Shown here: positions 30,512-36,994 of the stretch, one piece after another
Position numbering within the stretch: the first letter of the stretch is position 1
Layout of the letters: each line of letters starts with the position of its first letter
Assembly (NCBI GenBank): GCA_003049465.1
Contig: PYSS01000207.1
Span: 1-36,994 of the forward strand
DNA length: 36,994 nt
Reading direction: 5' to 3'
From: Magnaporthiopsis rhizophila
Taxonomy: Eukaryota; Ascomycota; Sordariomycetes; Magnaporthales; Magnaporthaceae
Program-made: the position numbers and the translations under genes
The notes under the pieces: generated by a model
Told to the model about the DNA's origin: nothing
Databases searched by the model: none
The model's input: the letters and a program-made list of their open reading frames with translations, nothing else

Positions 30512-31540
30512 TCAGTACCTAAATTCCTGCTTCACAAGCTCCTCGCTCAGCTTCCACAGCTCCTTCACCGCCTCTGGATCGCGCGCGTGCTCGGCGCAGT
30601 GCGCCAGGCTGGCCTCGCCGTTCATCACATACGCTGGCGACTTGGCGCGGCATCCCCGGGTCCAGCGCAGCGATGAGCGGCGTGGCGGCGATCTGGTCAA
30701 AGGTTTTGAAGCGCGGCTCCTCGAACTGCAACTCCATGCCCGTGTTCCTCTTCAGCACCCCGGCGATCTCGCCGTAGTCACTCCGCGGTCAGGTGCGCGC
30801 CCAGGCGCGTGTCGTCATTGTAGCACGGGCGCGCCGCCGTCGCCGTCACGCCTCTGGCCGCGAGCCGCGCGCAGATGCCGTGCGCGGACAGCACGTTGGC
30901 CGTCTTGGCCTGCCCGTATCCGGTCCAGGGACCGTACGTGCTCCCGCCCGAGAAGTTGTAGTCGTCGAACCGGAATGAGCTGATCATGTGGCCCGAGCTG
31001 GTCAGGTTGACGACGCGCGCGCCACGGGCCGGGTCGGCGGCGGCCGCAGCGAGCAGTGCCGGCGCGAGCAGGTTGGCGTGCAGGAAGTGGCCGACGTGGT
31101 TGGCCGACGGTTGCAGCTCTATCCCCTGCCTGTCCACGCCGTACTCCTTGAGGGCCATGACGCCTGCGCAGTTGACGAGCACGTCGATCCGGGGGCGTCA
31201 CCGCCAGGACCTGCGCGGCGGCCGTGCGCACCGAGGTGTGGTCCGTCAGGTCCGCCTGCATCAGGGTGGCCTTGGCCGTGGTGCGGCCGGCCGCGGTGGC
31301 CTCGGCGGCGATGCGCGCGAAGACGGACTCGACGCGCGAAGCGGTGCGTGACACGACGGCGATGTGGGCGGGTGAGCCACGCGCCAGCATCGTGGCCATC
31401 TGGCTGCCGATGCTGGGCTCGCCGGCGCCGGTGATGACGAAGGTGCGGCCTTTGATCTGGTCGGGAAAGGCCGCGATGACCTCCTCGCCAGTTGTGTAGC
31501 CGTTGAATGCCGGCATTTGTGGTGCCTTGTTTGGGGCCAT
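30512..31540 (-). pseudogene. Short-chain dehydrogenase/reductase with three frameshifts
   Basis: NAD(P)H-dependent oxidoreductase of the classical SDR superfamily, unsuited to translation as written. The start at 31540 (MAPNKAPQMP) leads into VITGAGEPSIG, a TGxxxGxG-type nucleotide motif. The frame shifts at about 31189-31195, next to a G run, and continues with DVLVNCAGVM and NLTSSGH, then YGQAK (YxxxK catalytic pair). A second shift at about 30779-30783 follows HLTAE. A third at about 30641-30651 precedes SPAYVMNGEA. The last frame ends EELVKQEFRY at a normal stop. Each break corresponds to one extra base, and without them the length (about 341 aa) and all motifs fit the family. It may be a recent pseudogene or carry sequencing errors. 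Pathway unknown. Confidence 0.85.
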
Positions 31541-33123
31541 GCTTGGGGTATGATTTGATCGGAGTACAGTATGGGCCATGAGGCGTGTCCTTGCCATCAA
31601 GGATAGTTCTAAGAGATGGCAGAGAGCCCTTTTTGTACATGGCAGGAAACGCATCGTGAACAGCAAGACGCATCGAGTCCGAACCTCTCGCAAAACGGGC
31701 CGGAGTTATCACAGGGGAAGAGCTGTTAGTCCCGTGAGACTCCATTCCCTGGTGCCTGAATTTCCCTTTCGGGAAAGGGCCTGTGGTTCCAAGTCTTGGG
31801 TATGGGTCTGAATCCCACACTTACAGGGCCCTTGGATTTTAGACAGCGAGGCAACAGATATTCACGTCCTAAAGCCGTCGGGCGAAATTCTTGGGCTTAA
31901 ATGACAGTGGACTTCTTCAAAAGAACATCTTTGCCTGTCTGATTTGTCACGGGGATTTTCAAGCGAACAAATCAAGTGTGTGGAATTAATCATTCAGAAC
32001 AAAAATGTGTCCTCCTAGAACCAGCGCTTCCAGTTAAGTTCAAGGTGAATACCTGGTTGATTATTTCAGTTGATATGAAAAGATTGCTCGGTGTTCTCCG
32101 TCAGAGAGGCAGAAGAACAACGTCAGGTCCCCATGTCCTCGGGAAACTCTCGAAAGTGAAGTCTGGCTACCTAGGCGCTGGTAGAAGTGCTGTCTCCTGG
32201 CTGACAATAGCCTCAAGAATGTCAGAGGTGTAGTTTCTAAGAGAGATGGCGACTTCGATGAGCCAAGAGAGCTCTAGAGCCAACCACAGCGTCTTGAGCA
32301 CAGACTAGCCCGAGTTATGAGAATGGACAGCAGAAACTCAGAGAGTCCAGGCCCGAGTGTGCCCATCTGACGGAACGTCTGTGCCTCCATTTCCGTTGCC
32401 AGCCGCCACTATGCACGCTAAAGGGTCCGGCCATGTGGTCGACACACTGAGCCTCTCGCTTGGTGAAACGGCTTGGTCCATGAGTGTTGTGCATGACTGT
32501 TTTGTTTTCCCCTGCGTTCGTCCAGCAGCCGTAAGCGGGCGGTCTGAGGCCGATGCTCAGATTCGGCGAAGGTCCATGCGATCATCCAGTTTGTACAAGA
32601 TGGTGATCCTCGTGATGGCCTCCTATGGTAGGAAATGGGCTCCTATGATGGTGACCTTCTTTGGGCGTAATTATTTTCAACCACTTAAAAACCGCCCTAT
32701 CCTAGGTACAGAAAACAAGAACACTCGTCCCGATTCAGGAATGTATCTTCTATCTTATTTTTTCAAGCATTTCATTAGATATGCAGCTACTAGACGGGGA
32801 TGCGGGATGCCGACAGCATGATCTGGTTGGACGCGTCAAGGATGGTTGCGGTCCGGCGGGATGCTGGATTTTAATTACTCGTCGTTCACTATCTATATGT
32901 CTGGTTGGGACAGGGACTCGCAGAAGCAATATCAGACGAACCAAACGCCTCCTACCCAGCATTCAGAGATGCAGATGCGAAGTTTGCTGATCAATAGGCG
33001 GGCTCCCCGCGGTTGCTGCTTGACAATCACACCTCATTCCTCGACAAACCCGCATGCATTCATCCGTAGAGACATTCAAGTCGTCAAGGGTAGTTGCAGG
33101 TATCCGAACCAAGCCCCTCACGT

Positions 33124-33166
33124 GGGTGAAATCCCTGGGACGTGATGTCATGGTATTTCACCTACA
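33124..33166. repeat. Short inverted repeat
   Basis: GGTGAAATCCC on the plus strand is matched about 20 nt later by GGTATTTCACC, complementary over ten of eleven positions. It could form a hairpin. No gene is attached to it. Confidence 0.6.
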
Positions 33167-34848
33167 AGCCTTATACGAGACGGGAGTATTGTGAGCATTA
33201 CGCCACTGCCAAATACGACGCTGGAGGTTGGAGGGGATTACAAAAGTCCAGCTTGTCAGTAAGTAACCGAAGGCGGACCTTTTGATAGGTGTTTTTCCGC
33301 AGGAAAGGTGCGACGAGCCGTCGAAAAAAATTATTGGGAGTACAAAGCATCCTCCCTTTCGCAGTCGACGCTAGCACCCGGCCCGTGTCACACCCGAGCC
33401 GCATTTGGAGTGACACTCATTCCTCGGCCCCTGAGAGGTTAGAGGCAATACCATTGGGAGGGACGCCAGCACACGGATTAGGTATTGCTTCGGCGAGCCC
33501 TACAAGACCGGAATGATCTTGGATGGGGAAAAACAATTGGCACACAAAAACAATGGATAAAGCGGGGAAGGCGAAGGGCGGTAAACCTATGTGTGCGATC
33601 GAGATTGATGCGATAACCGCGGCTTGGCCGGGATTCGCTTTTTGGAAATGGTGTCTCCATATCGGCAGACCAGGGCGTCGTCATCAAAAGAAAAAAGCTC
33701 CGACGGTCGGAGGCCGGGTAGGCCGCCATTGGTGCTTCGGGCTGCTTGGGGCGTGAGCTTTACACAACAGCTCCATGCATGCAGCAGGGCGTGCGTGGTG
33801 CGACCTCAAACAAATGCGGGAGTCCGGGAGGAGCAGAACCAGGCCCGGATTGGAGGGCGCTTGTGTCGCCCCGGCCGGGGATGATGCGTCTGCGGGAACC
33901 GGTGAATACGGCCCATTCCTCGTCTGGCTCGGCATGATGACGATCAAGGGAGGGGGGATGGGAGCGGTGTCCATTGATGCATATTGCGCTGGCGGCATCG
34001 TCGGACTTTTCTTTTTGGGCTCGATGGTGGAGACCGATTAGGGAAGGCGATCGACATCTCTGGACTTCGGCGCATCGGAGAAATACACGAAAGGGCGAAA
34101 CAAGAGCAGGGCTGTGGGAAGAGAATGGAGAACTTGTAGCCAAGCCAGGAGGTAATGTGGGATCATCTCTGCGGGAAGCCGGAGCCTGCAGCATGTTGGC
34201 GGCCGCACTAGACAAAAAGCACCGCAGCTCGTCCTCCTGCGTGCGTAGCCCGGGTCTCGGCCGCGAATGGGAATGGCTCCTAGGCGGGCCGTGGGGAAGA
34301 GGACGACCGAAGACGACTGGGCCACGTCCACCCGGCGTCGCGGGAGGCGGCGCGGCCCCCCTGGATCCCAATTACGGGCAAGCCTTGCTCTGCTGTTCCC
34401 TCTTCTGTCTGTTTCAGCTCCGCTGCTTCGCACGCCCTAAGCCATTCTCAGCCCAGAAGGAGGCGTCCGGTTTCCGGCCAAGGCCAGCCAGCCTCCAATT
34501 CGCTGGGGGGCAGGTCGAGCTCGCTTCTTCGGGACCGGGACTGGACAGAAAGATCTTGAGGCCTTTCCAATCCTGGGTGCTACGAACTGTGGGTTGTAGG
34601 CGTGTCTTTGCGAAAAGACCGAGAGTTGCAGTTTGGATGCAGGAAAATGATGCAAGCCCTCATGGCCGCGTCTGGCCAAGATCGCCCTCTCCGCCATCGA
34701 CGCCGGCACTGCCGGTCAGTGCGGTGGTCAAGTGGTCGGCGCTTCTACATACGGCCCCCTGCGACCAGGTGTTCACGTCAGGGGGTTTGGCGAAGCGGCA
34801 GAGAAGTGCTTGGGGCACGGATTGATGACGGTCAAAGTGGCCCTGATG

Positions 34849-34879
<31 letters not shown>
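34849..34879 (+). repeat. Poly(A) run, 31 nt
   Basis: An uninterrupted run of A following CCCTGATG. No coding remnant of a retroelement is seen upstream, so a retroposed tail is not supported. Confidence 0.95.
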
Positions 34880-34880
<1 letters not shown>

Positions 34881-35344
34881 CAAAAGTGGCGGTGGAGAAG
34901 GCTGGTGACGACCGTGGATCCGGGTCGATGATGAGGCTGGATAGTGAATGGCATCATCAAGCCGTCAACTTCCAGGGAAGACAAGACTTCCTGGGGCTGG
35001 GAGCGCGCCATTAGGGTTCGCTGTGCTGAGCATCATCGAGTTCAGTCCGTAGACCGCTGGCCCCAAACCCTGACGCCAGCCTCCTGAAACACCCAAACAC
35101 TTCTGGAAGAGCCGGGCACAGCGCACAGCTAGGAGTCACCAGACTCAAACCATAGATGCAGATGCAAGCAAACCCGCAAACCCCAGCCTGTTCCCGCATC
35201 ACGGCATACATATAATGTATGCGGTCAGCAAGCAGCGGCGCCAGCACCAAGCGCAGTATTTTGTGCAACAAACCGTGAGACAAGAAATTACTCCAACGCA
35301 GGGCACATATTCGATCTTGGGGAACAACCCACGCCAGCCGCACC

Positions 35345-35367
35345 AAAAAAAAAAAAAAAAAAAAAAA
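35345..35367 (+). repeat. Poly(A) run, 23 nt
   Basis: An uninterrupted run of A within gene-free DNA. Confidence 0.95.
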
Positions 35368-35859
35368 GAGGCGAAATATGCACAAAGGAGCGCTAGAGAC
35401 GGAAGAAGAAGGGACGAGAACTATGATCGGAAAAACGAAAAAGTAAAATGGCCAGACAGGGGTCGAGCTTGGGGCTGGCTGCCAAGACTAGTCTCTAGCG
35501 GACGCCATCGTGAGGCCGGCGGTGCCACGTCGGTTCTTATTTTCCATTTCTGGTTATTATTTCTCGCCCCTCTCGTATTTGTGCCTTTTTTTTTTCTTTT
35601 CTTTTTTTTTTCTCTCCCTTTTGTGCCATCGACCTTCCCTGTCTTTGTGCACATTATTATGCACAAATATCGAATGGAGGCACTCCAAGAACGCATCACT
35701 GCGTCAGCACCGCCGGCAAACATCGGACAAGAAGCAAGTTGGAGAAGGCTGGTTGGTTGCATGACGCATCATCGTCTGAAGGCGAACAACGGACGTGCCT
35801 GCGCAGCGGCGAGGACGACCCTGTGCGTTCGCGCCTGGTTGGTCCCCGCGAGTCCGTAG

Positions 35860-35867
35860 TATAAATA
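35860..35867 (+). promoter_or_regulatory. Strong TATA-box-like site without an assigned gene
   Basis: TATAAATA is followed by a T run (35892-35911) and a pyrimidine-rich stretch (CTTGTCCTCCTC, TTCTTTCTCTTCTTT), the layout seen at fungal promoters. No downstream coding sequence can be recognised before the window ends. Confidence 0.3.
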
Positions 35868-35891
35868 AACCCCATTGGGGTGAGGGGCTTC

Positions 35892-35911
35892 TTTTTTTTT
35901 TTTTTTTTTTT
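35892..35911 (+). repeat. Poly(T) run, 20 nt
   Basis: An uninterrupted run of T, just after the TATA-like site. Confidence 0.95.
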
Positions 35912-36243
35912 GTTGTTGTTCTTGTCCTCCTCGACCCAACCATTCCATTCTTTCTCTTCTTTGTTGGCCCTCCCCTTTGGGCTGCCAGCAAGCTGTTTCT
36001 GCACCGCTTGACCGCCTGGCGTTTGTCGATCAGAGCCTGCCTCGGGCCTTTACGGTTGGGGGCACTGCCTAAATGGGCGCATAGCTAGGTACACTCGGTG
36101 AAGGCCCTCCCCACACGCTGCAGTGACAACTCAAAATTTACGTCTCGATCGACCAACAGCGGGCTGCCAGGCGCAGAGTGGGTGTGCAGCGGCAACTCCT
36201 GACTGCCGGGATCTGCAGCATCCGGGAGGGGAAAAAAGAAAGG

Positions 36244-36263
36244 AAAAAAAAAAAAAAAAAAAA
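36244..36263 (+). repeat. Poly(A) run, 20 nt
   Basis: An uninterrupted run of A after a short A/G-rich stretch. Confidence 0.95.
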
Positions 36264-36948
36264 CACACGCAACGCAACCAGCCGGTGAAGCGACCGGCCA
36301 CCTCCCTTGCTTCTTGCGACGACGGCTCCTGCTGGCCTCGAGCTACGATGTTCAGCACCCAGTCGATCCGACCTGCCAGCACCACCCTCGTGCCCTTCCC
36401 GTTCTAGGTGACAGCTGGAGCAGCGAGCCGCCTCAGACCCTGCTGGAGCTATCAGTTGTCGTCAAGGGTGGCACGAACCATCCATGTCCAGCAGCATCGC
36501 TCCCGGAAATCCGCCCACCACCCTCCCCTCGGTGGCAAGCAGCTCAGGCGCAGAGAATACATCGGATCGTCAAGAGCGCGTTCGTCTTCAACCGCATGGG
36601 GAAAGCTCGTCGTTAGGCGCGCTTGCGAGCACGAAAACCACATAGCCCTGTCCATTTTCCCACCTCCGTAATTGGACCCCCGGTCTGGCGAACAAGCCAA
36701 CCCCGAACAGTGCAGCGACAAGAGACCACGCTAAATCATCGCCAGCCAGTTCTGTCTTGGGCTGCCTCTATCTCCCTGCCCACCCGTTGGCGTACCGACA
36801 GGGAGTCTGCATTCCTGCCCTGCCGCTCGCCTTGGAGGCATTAGGCCAATAACTAGCCACACACCCTCCCCCAACACGCGCAAGCGCAAGCTCAAGGAAC
36901 CTTTTTTGGCGAGTCCTTAGGCTCACTTTTTCATCCATTTTTTTCTTT

Positions 36949-36950
<2 letters not shown>

Positions 36951-36994
<44 letters not shown>
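36951..36994 (+). repeat. Poly(T) run to the window end
   Basis: At least 44 consecutive T reaching the last base. Ending in a homopolymer is typical of a contig breaking in an unresolvable tract, though this window edge may not be the contig edge. Confidence 0.9.

Larger units (their letters stand above)
31541..36994. other. Large gene-poor right end
   Basis: About 5.4 kb with no gene I can support. The left part (31.8-33.3 kb) is less GC-rich than the rest. From 34.8 kb on there are long A/T runs, listed separately, and a TATA-like site at 35860. The 283-codon frame at 33974-34825 (+) has an overlapping long frame opposite and no motif. Confidence 0.4.

Noticed and set aside
31850..32080. 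GAAATTCTTGG and ACCTGGTTGAT, words also found in 18S rRNA
   Set aside because: The surrounding bases do not align with 18S rRNA and the two words are not at rRNA spacing; chance matches.
33090..33220. A-box-like TGGCGTAATGC and B-box-like GGTTCGGATACC on the minus strand
   Set aside because: They are over 100 nt apart, stems do not pair, and no tRNA or tRNA-derived element fits.
33974..34825. 283-codon plus-strand frame
   Set aside because: No recognisable motif, no plausible promoter or splice structure, and a 203-codon frame lies opposite, so composition explains it.
34849..34879. Poly(A) run as tail of a non-LTR retrotransposon
   Set aside because: No upstream reverse transcriptase remnant or target-site duplication could be seen.

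Overview
The window reads as nuclear DNA of a filamentous ascomycete, most likely a plant-biomass-degrading Sordariomycete (Chaetomiaceae/Sordariales-like; this is inference). Reasons: short GT-AG introns of about 60-135 nt, GC-rich codons, long pyrimidine-rich leaders, and a gene set that includes an AA9 lytic polysaccharide monooxygenase (LPMO), a second LPMO-like protein, a PL1 pectate lyase, a Zn(II)2Cys6 regulator, an ACS/Dal5-type MFS permease and a flavocytochrome b2-like enzyme. I found no rRNA, tRNA, CRISPR array or convincing transposase/reverse transcriptase.

Layout. 0-3.1 kb: no recognised gene, but five degenerate copies of a 100-120 bp repeat (907-2143), a 27-bp tandem duplication and a 37-nt A tract next to an ambiguous base. 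3.2-4.0 kb (-): LPMO-like secreted protein with an Asn/Gly/Gln-rich tail. 5.5-6.7 kb (-): long Arg/Ser/Pro-rich hypothetical ORF. 8.0-10.1 kb (+): CTP synthase with four tiny 5' exons. 10.6-18.0 kb: three co-oriented minus-strand genes, a Zn2Cys6 transcription factor, an MFS permease (middle damaged by homopolymers and an N) and a cytochrome b5/FMN alpha-hydroxyacid dehydrogenase. 20.1-20.6 kb (+): small secreted protein. 23.9-25.1 kb (+): AA9 LPMO with a long disordered tail. 25.6-25.8 kb (-): possible tiny zinc-ribbon protein. 26.3-27.4 kb (-): PL1 pectate lyase. 30.5-31.5 kb (-): short-chain dehydrogenase broken by three single-base insertions. 31.5-37.0 kb: gene-poor, with several long A/T runs and ending in a 44-nt T run.

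How the genes fit together. The LPMO-like protein, the AA9 LPMO and the pectate lyase are secreted polysaccharide-attacking enzymes within about 24 kb. AA9 and PL1 are convergent neighbours. The regulator-permease-FMN dehydrogenase trio could be a small module for taking up and oxidising a 2-hydroxy acid, but that is inference from adjacency and orientation. CTP synthase is housekeeping.

Limits. All splice sites were assigned by eye from GT/AG signals and reading-frame continuity. Family names come from recognised motifs, not from a search. The long homopolymers and the two N positions suggest local assembly weakness, so frameshifts may be sequencing errors.
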